Source: Gonapodya prolifera JEL478 (Eukaryota; Monoblepharomycota; Monoblepharidomycetes; Monoblepharidales; Gonapodyaceae). Taken from it: a stretch of 64,000 nucleotides of DNA. Every line of letters starts with the position of its first letter. The stretch's first letter is position 1. This document shows, one piece after another, positions 33,471-45,422 of this stretch. The DNA lies in contig KQ965880.1 of assembly GCA_001574975.1 (NCBI GenBank), positions 4,766 to 68,765 of the forward strand, read 5' to 3'. The notes beneath the pieces are model-generated. The model made no database searches and had not been told where the DNA came from. It worked only from the letters and a program-made list of their open reading frames with translations. The translations under genes were made by a program, and so were the position numbers.

Positions 33471-33814
33471 TTCTAGATCCGCCAAGAACTTTGTAACAGT
33501 GTTTCTCCTGCGAACCCGATAACATTAGTCATGACATGGTTGTCCACGGACAACAGATGTGACGATGGGTAGTCGTCACCACGCGAGGACAGGAGAAATA
33601 AACTGATCACGAATAAGTGAGTCCACGTATACACCCGCGAAGCACCAATAGGCCCAACCTGATCACGGTGCTCGACGAAGTACACCTATCTACTCTAAAC
33701 ACGGACTTCATTTTTCCTTCCATCTGTGCCACCTTTGCCTCACTCAGCCCCCGCAACCAACCATGAGCGGAAAGCTCAGATGTCATACGTGACAACAGAT
33801 TCGCACGCTTACAC

Positions 33815-34081
33815 ATGACCCCACTGCAAGAAGAGCGACTGTCTCAAATAGCCACCGAGTTCCAAAAGTTTGATAAGGCGCCAAAAGGGTTTCATCGACA
33901 CCATGCCGATTTCCCGCAGATACACAAGTGGCTTCTCTCCCAAAACCTCACGAAGAAGTCATTAGAGCAACGTAAAGAGGCTTTGGATGGAAACATGGAT
34001 GGTCGGATAAGCTTTAATGAGTATGTTCGGTGGTTGATCGACACGGGCGCTCTTGTTGGTGTGCAAGCTGCTACAAACTGA
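33815..34081 (+). CDS. EF-hand protein (second of two)
   Basis: An 88-codon open frame with two EF-hand-like units: a degenerate one (TEFQKFDKAPKGFHRHHADF) and a better one (DGNMDGRISFNEYVRWL), in which D, N, D, R, S and E line up with loop positions. It ends ALVGVQAATN and a TGA at 34079-34081. The ATG at 33815 may be the true start or lie within a spliced exon. It lies just downstream of another EF-hand region, which suggests a tandem duplication or one longer gene. Confidence 0.55.
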   Translation: MTPLQEERLSQIATEFQKFDKAPKGFHRHHADFPQIHKWLLSQNLTKKSLEQRKEALDGNMDGRISFNEYVRWLIDTGALVGVQAATN

Positions 34082-34184
34082 TGAAGAAATACATATGTAA
34101 TTGAACTGCTTCAATAAATGAAGCTTACCAGAATTTGCCATAAATTAAAATATTTCATCTTAACCATTTCGTCATATACCACGT

Positions 34185-34800
34185 GGCTTTTCGGCCATTG
34201 AAACAATGCAAAACATGCAACCGTTTCGACCAAGGCATTGAAGTTTTGCCCCTTTTGGCGAATTACGAATTTTCTTGAACTTCAGTCTTTTTGGTGAAAT
34301 AGTACAATTACGATTATGTTTAGGTGCAATCCCTGTTGGAAGACTTTCAACACCAGATTGTGCGGCGCTCATCAGAAATGACCTCGGTTTCAAGTGCAAC
34401 TGTGTCTCATCTGACGCGTCGCAGCTCAAAGCTTCTTCTGTACATGGTGTGAGCTCCTCGCCGATCACACTCGGCATCACTGTCCCTCAGAATCGAGGGC
34501 ACATCATGCACTCTATGTGCGGTGTTCCCGTTGCGAACAGACAGGAGGAGAACTCTGGGAAATATATGACCAACTATCTACGACACAGTCTTTCTGCAAT
34601 CTTCGTGACGCGATACTTCCGGCGGGGTTGTCTCCCTTGACCGAAAAGTAAACACCTAAACATATGAAAAACCAAAAGACAGAAGTTTTCCAATTTCTCT
34701 CAAATCTTCAAAATATGAAACTGGTGAAAGGCAAGAAAACATGAAATCTAGTGAGATATTTCATGTGGACTTTTTGCAAAATTATGCCTGGCCGAAAAGC
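34185..34800. repeat. Imperfect inverted repeat pair
   Basis: The left arm holds gcttttcggcca (about 34185) and cttcagtctttttgg (about 34280). The right arm holds their near reverse complements, tggccgaaaagc (about 34790) and accaaaagacagaag (about 34670), in mirrored order. Both outer flanks have atatttcat. The arms are diverged and of unequal length (about 105 and 135 bases). Inside is an open frame (34275-34640) with no known domain. This could be a decayed non-autonomous DNA transposon; chance similarity is not excluded. Confidence 0.3.
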
Positions 34801-35188
34801 AATGGGGCAGTATAGTGGTATCTGTTCTTCCTGTAAATTCGAATTCGCGCAGTCGCCATGTCACATCATCTTTGTCCTCACACAAGATTCAAGCGGAGGA
34901 GCGTGCTTCCGAAATGGCGAACATCAACCATCAGGTGCTGATGGAAAAATGGTCAACACAGCCCCGAATGATGTTCGATCCACTTATTGATGAATCACTT
35001 GCTTGGTCATCTGTTTTCGGCCTGCTAATGAACCTGAAGTGTCTCCACTGCTACCGTGGGTTCAGAGTTCGTAGTGATTGGGGTTCTTCGGTGGGCGACC
35101 ACCCTGGCGGTGAACAGAAAAACGGGACAGGACAAAAAACGCAGCGCAGAATTTGGCAAGCAGCAGTGGTTGGGTCTCAGAGCAGTTC

Positions 35189-37836
35189 TCACACACGTTT
35201 CTCCTTCCTGTGTTCAGATACCGTTTCCAATCCTGCCACAAACTGCTCAACCCACTCTTTTGCAGCCTGCACTTCACCCCTCACCGACTTTCTCGCGGAA
35301 GCACCACCCTTGTTTCCTAACTGTCCATCTTTTATGAAGGCCGCCACCCGGCTGAAAAAAGTGTCGTATCGCTTTAAGTAACTCGCGAGATCCTTTCTTG
35401 CACCGCCGAGCGACACGTATGGTCGAGCTCCGTCGCAATGAGTTGAGATATGACAAGAACGAGCTGTAGAGACCGCCCCAAACGAGGTCCGCCACAAAGT
35501 CCACGTTAGTTGGGAGCCACTCCAACTGTCTTTGGGCACGAGAAGAGAGTTTTGGTTTCATATCGCCCCCAACATCGGATGTGGGTGAAATGAGAGCCGC
35601 TAAGAAGACATCTACTTTCGTTGAAATTGCTTCTATGACATCATTGCATCCTCGTTACACCCTGAAGATTGGAGCCGATACGCTGGCAGCACCCATAGGG
35701 AGAGGAACGGTTTGAGATGGGAGTGTCATTGGAATGACCTTGCGGAGTGCGGCAAATTGTGATTCCAGGGAGTTGTGTGACCCGGTGCAAAAGGTGACCA
35801 ACGGCGGAAGCCAAGAACATTGCTCAAGAGTATGTGACGTAAACGTGTCGAAGTTTTCGGTTCTGTCGATGACCGGAACTTGGTCATCGAAGTCAAACCA
35901 TGTGTGAGTCGGCTTCTCCCAACAAGCCCGTTATCTCCAAAACCTGTTTCAAACACTTTGCCCGTGTAGTCAAGCACTTCTCGGTCAGAGTGGTAGCCTC
36001 CATTTCAACCACCACTACATCGTGGAACATGGCCTTGTAGTTGTCAACTGCATCCTCACACTTGAGTGTGAATCTGTCCGCCTCACCCTCCAAGCACTGT
36101 GCGGAACCGCGCTACGCAAGCGTCACCAAGACCGCCATCGCCCGAAAGCACACTTGCGTACAAAGCGCCGTGATGCCTTTCGTCCACGCTGTCATTCGTC
36201 CTTGACGAGCCATGGATCCGCAGAATCCCATGAGGCACGCGATCCCGAACCCTTGACCCACGCGGATAGTGAAGTAGGTCGAGGAGCAAGGCGTGCATAG
36301 GTTTCCCCAACCAGGCTGGCATTTCGTTCGGGACCCTCTCTGTCCTTCAGCGTTGGCGCACTCCGCCTCCACCAAAATTGCATCCAACTTGGTGTAGTAT
36401 ACTTCTTGATGGGCGGTGGCCACCCTTTCCACCGGAAGACTGTTCACAGTCACATACGCCCACCGAAGCTTGGCCTCCAGGAGTGGAAGCGCGACGAGGA
36501 GAAATCCGTACTTGCTCCATGGGTCATCCAGACGAGAGTATAAGGACGGGAGAGCAGACCATGCATAAGTAGATACGGGGGAACAGAAGGTCGAGGTTTT
36601 GAAAATGGAGGTCAGGAACGAGGCTGAAGCTGGGGTGAGGTCGGGGGAAGTAGGTGGCTGAACACTCGACGAGAAACGATGTACAAATAGGCGCCCATCG
36701 AGACCGAGCCTCGAGCATCCAGGGTAGTACCGACACAAAGACACGACCGACCGGCCACCCATGCCACCACCACCATAGTACTCCTTGGCACGGTTGAGAC
36801 ATGTCACGTCGGCCAAGAGGACCACGTCGGACCACACTGCGCACGACGGGGAGGCGCAAAAACAATCCTCGAGTGCGAATCCGTGCCATGTGACTTTGCG
36901 GAGGTTGAGGGCGAGGAGGGGGCCAGCGAGGAGGCGGAGGAGGGAGACCTGTTCGCGAGGGACGACAGGTGGATACCCTTCGCGTGGGGCAATAAAAAAA
37001 GAAAGAATCTGAGCATACCAGAGAAGGACCAAGGACGTCTCGAAGTTCGGGAAGCGTGAGCAAGTCCGTCATAAGGAATGGTACTCGGACAGCGGCGGCG
37101 CGCTTGGATTGCTCCGAAAAAGTTGCATTCCCGTCCGTACTTCTTCGCTTTGGACCTTGAAGTGCCATAGTGTACACTGCGTCCCCTAAAAAGCGCTCTA
37201 GCATGGCATTGAGGGCTAGAATGGCGAGATGAGGTCTGATGGTCGTTGGGGTAATCGGGTCGATAGCCTCCCGCGGTTCTGATAGAATCATCAGCGAGAA
37301 TTCGAGTGCCTACGTTGATACATGAGGTTATGGATAATGAGAAATCCCGCGTAATTGCCGTGCCGCACTGTATAAAGCCGAATACACTACTTCTGCGTGA
37401 TTGGCAGGGAGCCATGAGAGCAGGTCACCTTATACGAGCGTCATCCCTCTTTGCTCGTGTGTCTGAGAAGACTCCGTTGTCCGATCGACGAGATTCCGTA
37501 GCGATATGCTGATGTTTGGTGCGGCATCCCTCAAGGCAGCGCATGCCGCGAACAGCCTGGGTGCGTCGTTGGCGTCTAGTGCACCTTTTTGATGGTCTGT
37601 TGGATCGCAGAATGTGAGGGCGCGCTGTTGTTCAGCTCACCAAGTTCGAGGACCTTGCTCAGAGTGGGCGAGTCCATTCGCAGGAATCCATCGTGATCAA
37701 TGATGTTTTCAGGGAGAGGAGCATGGAGAGATGAAACTTGGAGTGGCGGAATGAAAAGAAGGGATTGCAGCCGTTGGGAAAGCGTGGATTGTGTTTTGAC
37801 TGAGGAAGGTGGTCGTGGTGTTGGCATCGTCGTCAC
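35189..37836 (-). CDS. ERMARD: ERMARD homologue (DUF4209 protein)
   Basis: ERMARD is an endoplasmic-reticulum membrane protein linked to RNA degradation in animals. Diagnostic blocks in order are: HLAILALNAMLERFLGDAVY (about 37190-37240), FLMTDLLTLPELRDVLG (about 37035-37085), LNLRKVTWHGFALED (about 36865-36905), LPLLEAKLRWAYVTVNSLP (about 36440-36500) and PAWLGKPMHALLLDLLHY with RVRDRVPHG (about 36230-36325). These match the animal protein block by block, including the two conserved R-N/D-x2-x-HG elements. The N-terminal exon starts at 37836; the C-terminal part (EADRFTLKCEDAVDNYKAMF, SRAQRQLEWLPTNVDF) runs to 35189. Frame changes near 36330 and 37580 are not explained by clear introns. The length fits the family (about 650 residues). 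Confidence in the family is high, in the exon map moderate. Confidence 0.82.
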
Positions 37837-39246
37837 CCAGGGTCAGGACCAGTGACGCGGTGCAGACTTCTCGATGCGAACATTGATTTAATGCGTTGCG
37901 AGAAGTGCGGGGCGTCGCTCAAGCTGCATTCTCCACAGTGCTGTGCTCTACGAGAGTTTCGTCTGGGAGAGCTTACCAACCATTAGAGCTGTAATATCGT
38001 CGCGTTTATACTTCTGTTTATTCGCCGCTTAGTAGTTTCATTCTAAGTCGAGGTTCATGGGAAGCCTCTTCAGCTGGGTCGAGATTTCATATTATAATTA
38101 CAAACGTACCTATCGCCCTTCGCCAATTAACCTCTCCAGTCCATTCGCATCAACATTTGCTTCCTTTTTTCCAGTCTCTGGAGCCTCTTCTCTTCAAAGT
38201 CGTGCATATTATCCGGCATCTTCCTCGTGTTGTCACAATTCGCCTAGAATTGTTTACGCCAGCAGGCAATGCCCGCATTGGCAAGTACACATAGATCGTT
38301 CAGTTGCTGAATGGAGCTCGTGTCTGTTTGTGGCATGCTTTCGCGTTCAAGCTGATCTGAAAGCATACATTCCACGAATAAACACCAATGCCCAGGCGAT
38401 ATGTGCAGGTCCTCTTACAATTGCAGAAGCCCCCCCTCGAGTATCCCTGTAAGTCGTGTTGCTCAAGTATATCCAATGCCGAGTGCCTTGTTTCTGCAAC
38501 ATCATTCAACACTGGTGTGACAGCGTGAGATCGACCGATTTGCAGACATCTGGGAAGAGTTGCTTGAGTTCGTCGATGGCAAGGAGTATAATCGGACATC
38601 AGGAGGCTAAATGTTCATGTAACATTGAGTTTAACCTTCCATCCCCGTTCTCACTCCGTCCGACATCGGGCCTATGAAGAGTGTGACAACGAACCTCGGT
38701 TTAGAAATGCACTTTCGAGCCGACATCTACTGGTGGATCCATCTTTGCAATTGCAAAACGTGTGCATCCGATATATCTGCGAAGGTGGGGTCGGTGATAC
38801 TTGGATTTAAATTCAGTGATCTGCACCTATCTGCACCATTCCGTTTTCGTCAAGTTGAGTTATGAAAAGTAATGCACAAGGTCGGTCGGAGCTTCCTCAC
38901 TCCATTCTCTTCGTAAAAGAACCAACTTCTGTGTTCTGAAACAACCTCGTGCTCTGTTCTGATGAATTTATTGCATTAACACCAACGGATTCAAACAAAT
39001 AGCAACGTCAGAACTATGTTACTTGAAGTCTTAATTTGCTGGAGTGTCCTTGAACTGGTGTTATGGCGAAGGCGGGGGCTCAGCACTTCCACAGGTCATG
39101 TGGTCAGGGCATGAACCCAACCCGCAAACTTTCCAATTGAATCCAGGCGACCGGATCTGAGCCGCGCCGTCAGCCTCTTCCAAAAGTCACGAGGATACAG
39201 CCCCCTCCTTGTGCTTGCTTTCCGACCGTGGCTCGGATTGCGTCCC
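37837..39246. other. Spacer with uncertain minus-strand coding traces
   Basis: Promoter region of ERMARD on the left. Around 38530-38590 the minus strand can read AIDELKQLFPDVCKSVDL, and near 38400 DLHISPGHWCLFVECM, both protein-like but in short frames with stops between. They could be exons of an unrecognised gene or a remnant. No repeat or RNA gene was seen. Confidence 0.35.
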
Positions 39247-41564
39247 ATGAGTACCAACCTTCTCGACACTTCGCGGACATCCTCCGGCTCGGACACCAGC
39301 GACTTGGAGCAGCTCGCATCATATAATGCCAAGCTTAATAGTGTCAACTCGATGGCGGCGATGGACGCGAGACCGAGAGGCGGCATGGGTGGATTCGTTG
39401 GATGTGGGGGCGGCGTGCATGCGCCGGATGCGCCGGATGCGACGGACGACGACCCAGGAATGAACGATCCAATCATTCGCGACATGCTTTCAAAGCGGTG
39501 AGTCTGTTTAGAACCCGCGCGAGCAGCCCGATTGGCGCTGAAGGGCTTTGGTTTGCTAGACAAGTCTCCGATGTCGCACCGGAGCTGGAAGCGGAGCGGT
39601 TACGCCGCATGTTCATAATGCTACGTCACTCTAAGAAGTATAAGCGTGCTCAAGTGTCGCGCGCGAATGAAACTTGGGACAGGTGGAATGACCAGCTCCA
39701 ACACGTTCAGGCGACAACCGTTTTGGAGGGCAGTTCGGGTTTTGCTCTCAGGGAAAGTCCTTCGGTTGAGTATATGCAAAGTCGTACCGCCAGCTACGCA
39801 AAAGCCAGTGAAAGCAGCAGCCTGGCGGAATTCAACGAGGCACAACTGGAGGCCCTGGACCTGAACCCACGCTCCCCGCATCTCAATCCAGATGTCGACA
39901 CTTTCCTCGAAACATCGTCGATCAATCTAAGTGCAAACTCCCTCCAAGTAGCTTCTCCTTTGAGAAGCCCCGAAAGAGTATCCTCCCCGGATGCCGAACA
40001 AACCTCGCCACAGAAACCTCGAGGATTCTTCGCTTTCAGAACGGGGAACTCTCGCAGAAGCATCCCTTCCACCACGTCGCCTACTAGCCCCACGATGTCG
40101 GCACTGACCGGACTTAGCAGTATGGTTCGCAATGTCGCCTCAAAACTAACAAGACACGGAGGAAAATCCACCACTCCGCTTTCTTCGACACCCGCTCTTT
40201 CTCACACGCAATCGGAGCCGTACATGCCCTGTCAGATTGACAGAAGTCGGACCGAGAGCATGTCGAGCATGACAATCTTCCGCCCGGATGGTCGAATGAA
40301 GAGGAAATTGGCCGCCACACCGGGCTCGTCTGAGTCAAAGCTTGAGCTACCCACCATATCTGCGTCGCAGCCACAGTCGACCATGGACTTTGGCCACCTC
40401 CAAACCCTGCCCAATATGGCGACAAGGCTGAACGCCGGCACACACATAGATTCACTCGCCGAAAAGGTGGTGTCTTCACTTGAGAGTATCGCCGAAAGCC
40501 ACGCCAGGAAGCGCTCTCGCACAGACGACAGTGATGCGCCGACGCACCCATTGCTTGGGGGAGGTTTTGTCGCGCCTGCACCAAGTATGTGTCCATCTGG
40601 ACTCTTGGATCTTGGTGAACTCGAAGCAGCACTTCAAGCCGTTAGCGCGTCCGAAGAGCGACGTCAGCCAGTGGAATACGGGGCTCCAACTCTTTCGGAC
40701 GACGGGACGGAGAGTGACTGTTCAATTACCTCGATTGCAGAATCCATGCAAACGGCGGAGGAGGTTGTACATCATGGGATGTTCCAAGGAGATATCGCCG
40801 GTGTTGAATCAGCATCTCCATTTAAGCCAACGGCTATCGCGGCGACAGTTCTTGTACACCCGAACGATTTGCCGCATGTCCAAACCCATAGCCGTCCCCG
40901 CACTTCAGGTTCTGTTTCGAGCTCGCGAGCATCTGTGTCTTCCCTTCGACACGGTATTCTGCGGAACACTGCCGGCACTGCTCGATCGGACTCGAGGAGA
41001 GACAGTAGAGCAGGAAGTGCATGCACCCTACCAGGAGCTATTGCGCCAAATGAAAAGAACCTCCGACCTGACTCTTCGGGGCAGCATTCTCGACCAGTTT
41101 CAGGGACGAGCGAAGCGACAGCAACGAACCGAGGTGGACACGATACACTCGGCAGTGAGACAGGCACCCTCGTCGGAGCTCCTGGAGTACTGGGCGTTAT
41201 GACAGAAGAAGGAGAAGGAGACCGATTGGGAACTCTCCTGAACAGCAGCGGTCCGTGGCGTGGAGACGAAACAATGGAAGATTTGGAACTGTTTCCGAAG
41301 CTCTCGGCGGTTCCTCGCCCAGAGAGTAAAACTCCACATCGACACTCATTGGCTCAGAGGACGACGCCATCCAAGAGAAGATCAAGGGCCGTGAGTTTCG
41401 ACGACCATGTTGAAGTCATCGCAGAAAAAGCTGGACCAGAAGAGGAAATCGTTGTCATCCCCGAGTTGGAGAGGGTTGGAGAGGCAGAGCGTGACGCCGA
41501 GACCGCTCCTGCCAAATTGGAGACTAGACCCCATGAAGTTGACACTCAACGACTTGCACAATGA
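39247..41564 (+). CDS. Ser/Thr-rich hypothetical protein
   Basis: Exon 1 (39247 to about 39497) reads MSTNLLDTSRTSSGSDTSDL, then NDPIIRDMLSKR. A 63-nt intron (GTGAGT...TTGCTAG) joins it in phase to a long exon that starts QVSDVAPELEAERLRRMFIM and runs to the stop at 41564. The protein has about 750 residues. Its N-terminal 100 residues look helical, with a basic patch (LRHSKKYKRAQVSR). The rest is disordered: many SP and TP sites, KPRGFFAF, a bipartite basic motif (KRKLAA, ARKRSRTDD), and an SFDDHVEV segment near the end. Composition and basic motifs suggest a phosphorylated regulatory protein, possibly nuclear. No known domain was recognised. Overlapping frames on the other strand are shadows. 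Confidence 0.75.
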
Positions 41565-41744
41565 TACCCGTCAAGCAAGCGATTGTTCGTTCGACCACCA
41601 CGTATTGTACCCGATATGTCTTGTATTTCGATAACTGTACCAGGAGTATCAATTTTGCTGTGAATTTCTTCAGTATTAGTGCCTTTCCATTATGTACAAT
41701 ATCACATCACACTCAGAATCCTGCCGTTCATGCCAGTTGCCGTT

Positions 41745-43133
41745 CTATAAAAATGCACCACCCGAAAACCCATGCCCAAACCGCCCACCAAGCTCCTTTG
41801 ACTTTTGCAGCATCTCCGCCTTCAGTTTTGGGTCCACTCGCCTTGCGTTCAGATCTCGTTCGCGGTCCCAACCCTGCGGCAGGTCGGACTTGGCACCCGA
41901 AGCACGTTGGGCAATGTGTGAGTCGAGAAGGGAAGGCCCCCGCTTTGAGTTGAGAGATGATGCGATCGCGAAGTGTTCCATGTCACGAGGAGTGTATTCG
42001 GGTTGGCCAGACGACGAAGTCTGGAGGTGATGTAAATGCGGACGGGATTATGAATTTTCTGAGTTGTGCAGTCGTCGTGTCGACTCACCTTTTTCTTGGC
42101 CGACGACTTTCCTCCGGCTTCTTCACGGAAACGTTTCTCCTTCTCTTCGGGAGTTTCCGTCCACCCAGATTGGTCCACGACGCCAGCGACTCCCGTTTGG
42201 CTAAATCCGCGGTTCTTGTAAAGATTGGGTGCGAGGTTCACTTGAGACACAACGGACATGGTGAATGCTATGGATGTGATCGTATGGATTTGGAGAATGA
42301 CTCACCTCCGAGACGTTTGGGCTCTGGAGGAATCAACATCCAATCACCCCGTTTAAGCAGTTCTTCCTTTATTCGTTGGAGCAAACGGTGAATTTAGCAT
42401 TGGAGTTCTGTAGTTTCGGCGGCGACTTCACAAACCTTTTCCCCTTGAGCCTTCCCCTCTTCGTCCGACTCCTCAACTGCGCCTCTCGCCTCCTCTCCAG
42501 TTCTCGTATTTTTTCCTCGAGTTCTGCTTGTTCGTCGTCGGCAGTCGGCGGACCACCGGGGGTGCCAACGTCAGGGCCGATGACGGGGACTACTTCAGGG
42601 CCGCTCGGCGCTGACCGAAGTGCCATTTCAAGAAGCATTTCAGGCGGAGGCATTGCTGGGCCCATGATGCGGGGTGCTGGAGGCGCTAATGGTGCGCTGG
42701 GCTCCTTCATTGAAAGTGAACCAGCTTCCACCGACTTGGATCGACCGTTGGCTTTCTCTGCCTCATCAGAAGATTCCCGATGTTTCTTTGATTGCTCACT
42801 GCGTTTTTCGCTATGCCGGTGCTTCTCCTTGCGATGCTTCCTTCGCCGAGAACGATCTTCTTCAGAATCACTCCTATCCCTGTCCGATCTGCTCTCCGAC
42901 CGAGACCGTCGCCGCTTCTTGTCCCGTTTCTTTCGATCGAGATCCTCCCGCTTTTTATCCTTCGACCGGCCCTCGTGTCGCCGTTTACGCCGACGCTCCA
43001 AGCTGTCGTCGCTCTCGTTGCTGGGGCTTCGGCAACCCTTCGCGGCAGATGGGGGAGAGGGTGGCGGGCGCGACGGCCCGTGGTAAGCATCGCTATCATC
43101 GCCCGACTCGGGCGAGCGCGCGTCACTAGGCAT
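41745..43133 (-). CDS. GPALPP1: GPALPP motif protein (DUF3752 family)
   Basis: The family is defined by GPALPP motifs and a C-terminal DUF3752; the role is poorly known, with a nuclear, splicing-linked location suspected. The N-terminus (start 43133) is acidic, then strongly Arg/Ser/Lys-rich (DKKRRRSRSESRSDRDRSD). A GPALPP-like block follows (IMGPAMPPPEMLLEM, VVPVIGPDVG). Later exons read EELLKRGDWMLIPPEPKRLG (about 42315-42375) and NLAPNLYKNRGFSQTG, SGWTETPEEKEKRFREE (about 42110-42235). The last exon has GWDRERDLNARRVDPK and ends ELGGRFGHGFSGGAFL, the family C-terminus. Introns lie near 42260-42300 and 41985-42090. Between 42480 and 42440 the frame must change without room for an intron, which suggests an indel. 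The SR-like N-terminus is unusual, since animal members carry several GPALPP copies there. Confidence 0.8.
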
Positions 43134-43227
43134 TTATGTATTACAATTTTACATCATGATTACTTCCTCATTAGTCCTTACATCTCTCCCCTTTGCATTA
43201 GTGCATGTACGAAATTACAGTAAAAGG

Positions 43228-45422
43228 CTAGTGCCTGAAGCTCCGAGTAAACCTTTCCTCCAACGGTCGAGCAATTGCATACACTATGAAAGCGAGCACC
43301 ACTCCGAGTTCACATCCCAAGTCACCGCCGAAGGGACCAAACTGTACAAAATCAACCATTGAGATCATCCATCTTTCCAATGACCACACCGTTTGTTCTC
43401 ACCTTCGCTGCAACCGGCCCAACGAACCACACCTGCGCCATTCCCATGATTGCGCCGATTGCTCCAGCAACGAAGGCACACGCCGCGGCGATTCCGTGAG
43501 GAAGCTTCTCTGGGGAGTTCCAGGCGTGCACATCGTATTGCATTCGTCGGAACTGTTAGGTTAAGTCAAGGATAAGCTCATAACAATGTTGGGAGGACGT
43601 TCAAGTAAAGGAACTCACCAGAAGGTCCTCGGTCAAGACGATTGTGGCGTAGATAGTTCCCCAGTACCCCATTGCGAGCAAGAAGTTGGACAGCGTCTGC
43701 GAGAAGCTGTGTGCGCCAATGCAAGCCAGCACGACATCTTTATGACGCCATTTGTTCAATCTTGGAGCCGCAATGAGGTCGCAAGTAAAAATTACGTACA
43801 CAACGCCGATCCTGCAAGCGTCCACCAGTAGCGCTTAATCTTCATGAAGAATCGTGGACCCAGCACCTGCATGGTCAAGCCGAAGCTGTACAGAGAGGTC
43901 CAGAATGTACGTTTAGTTTCGTCCCACTTTCTCACACCTTTTCAATCTTACCTGTAGTCGTTCGGGATGTTGGTCGCGATTGAGCTCATAGCGAGCAACA
44001 CCATGCAGAAAGTTCCGAACCCTCCGAGCGGTTTCAGGATCTCGTTTACGACACCCGGTGTGTCCGCCGCAGCAAACGCGTCGGCGTACTTTTGAGAGAA
44101 GGAGATGGTGGTCCCAACTAGCAAGCCGATGATCTCCAGCAGCACCATGGGGAAGTAGAGTCCCGCGAAGGTGAAGAAGAACACCTGGTAGAGGTTGGTG
44201 TCTTCGGGCTGGTGAGCGGGAGTAGTTAGAGAACGGTCTGGTGTATCGCTTGCTCCAACCGCATACTCACCATGTTGCAGTTGTAATCCGCCACGAACGA
44301 GAACCACCCAGCGGCGAAGCCCACCACCGAGGCAATGTACGACATGACAGCCCCCCCGCGCGCGAACGAGTCTTGGTTTGTGTTGGGGACATTGACGATG
44401 TAGGGGCTCGCTTGCCACAGTACAATCAGGAAGATGACCGTCAAGGGGATGAAGGAGAAGCGGTTGTACTGGAAGACGCCGTCAAGGTACGGTTGGAGAG
44501 ATTGGACAGACGTACAAGTTGGTACAAGTACTTACGAGGTGGACCCATTTGTAACCGAAGATCCTGCAGGGACGGAATATGTGACCACCAGACCACCGCA
44601 CCAGAAGTTCTACACACTTACCCAATTACTATGGTGAGGAACGCCAATATGAGGATACCACCGTACGCTGGCAGCTTCCCGCCCGAAATCGACTCCAGGA
44701 TGAGACCAGATGCGATGGCGTTAACCACGGACCACCCGATACAAGCGATAGCGTTGAGAACAGCGACAAACTTCGTGGGGTCTGGTTAGAGTTCGTTAGA
44801 CACAGAGACACTATACTGAAGGTAGAAAGGGGCAGAAGGTGTTGACACTTACACCACCCGAACGAGTACCGAGTCACAATAAATTGCCGCATTCCTAGTC
44901 GAGGTCCAAACGTCGAGAACCACGCCGTCACGCAACAGCAAATCGCATTTGTGACAACCACGACCGCTACGGCCTCGGTGAGCGAGGTCCCGTAAATCGT
45001 CACACCAAGACTTGGGGTTGAGGAGCGTCCGCGTTATCTGTCAGCCTGAAGGATGACTCGGTCTTCGACACAACTTCTGGCCACTCACGCGCCCGTGGTG
45101 AGTGTGCTCATGCACATGTTGCTCGAGCACCACATTGTGAAGTTCTCCCATACTCTGGTGTGGTGCCGGTCTTCTGGGAGGACTCGTTCGATCCCGCGGA
45201 CCTCGACACCGAGCTCACTGGGCATCGGTGAAAAACAATCCGTGAGCACTGCAAGCACAGTCGGTTTTTGATGGGTGGGAAGCCTACTTTGTTTCACTCT
45301 CAAACTGCATCAAGAAGAGCAAAATGTTCGAATTTTGCAGCCACCAGAAAATCGATCACATCGAGGCCTACCTTGAACTCCTTGCCCTGTGCCTCGAGAA
45401 CCTCGAGCTTGATGTCGTCCAT
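43228..45422 (-). CDS. NCS1 family purine-cytosine permease
   Basis: Plasma-membrane symporter of nucleobases (Fcy2/FcyB-like). Near the N-terminus the signature GVEVRGIERVLPEDR is followed by WENFTMWCSSNMCMSTLTTG (about 45100-45190), typical of fungal Fcy members. Successive exons supply hydrophobic helices: TEAVAVVVVTNAICCCVTAW with FGPRLGMRQFIVTRYSFGW (about 44870-44985), MSYIASVVGFAAGWFSF (about 44290-44345), FFTFAGLYFPMVLLEIIGLL, VLLAMSSIATNIPNDY (about 43950), and AAACAFVAGAIGAIMGMAQV (about 43420-43480). A last exon reads FGPFGGDLGCELGVVLAFIV and ends at the TAG at 43228-43230. Seven or more introns. The start is uncertain: MDDIKLEVLEAQGKEFK at 45422 is a good first exon but I could not fix its splice phase. 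Confidence 0.82.

Noticed and set aside
42376-43086. Plus-strand 236-residue Ser/Leu/Phe-rich frame
   Set aside because: It is the antisense of the Arg/Ser-rich GPALPP1 exon, whose composition keeps the reverse strand open.
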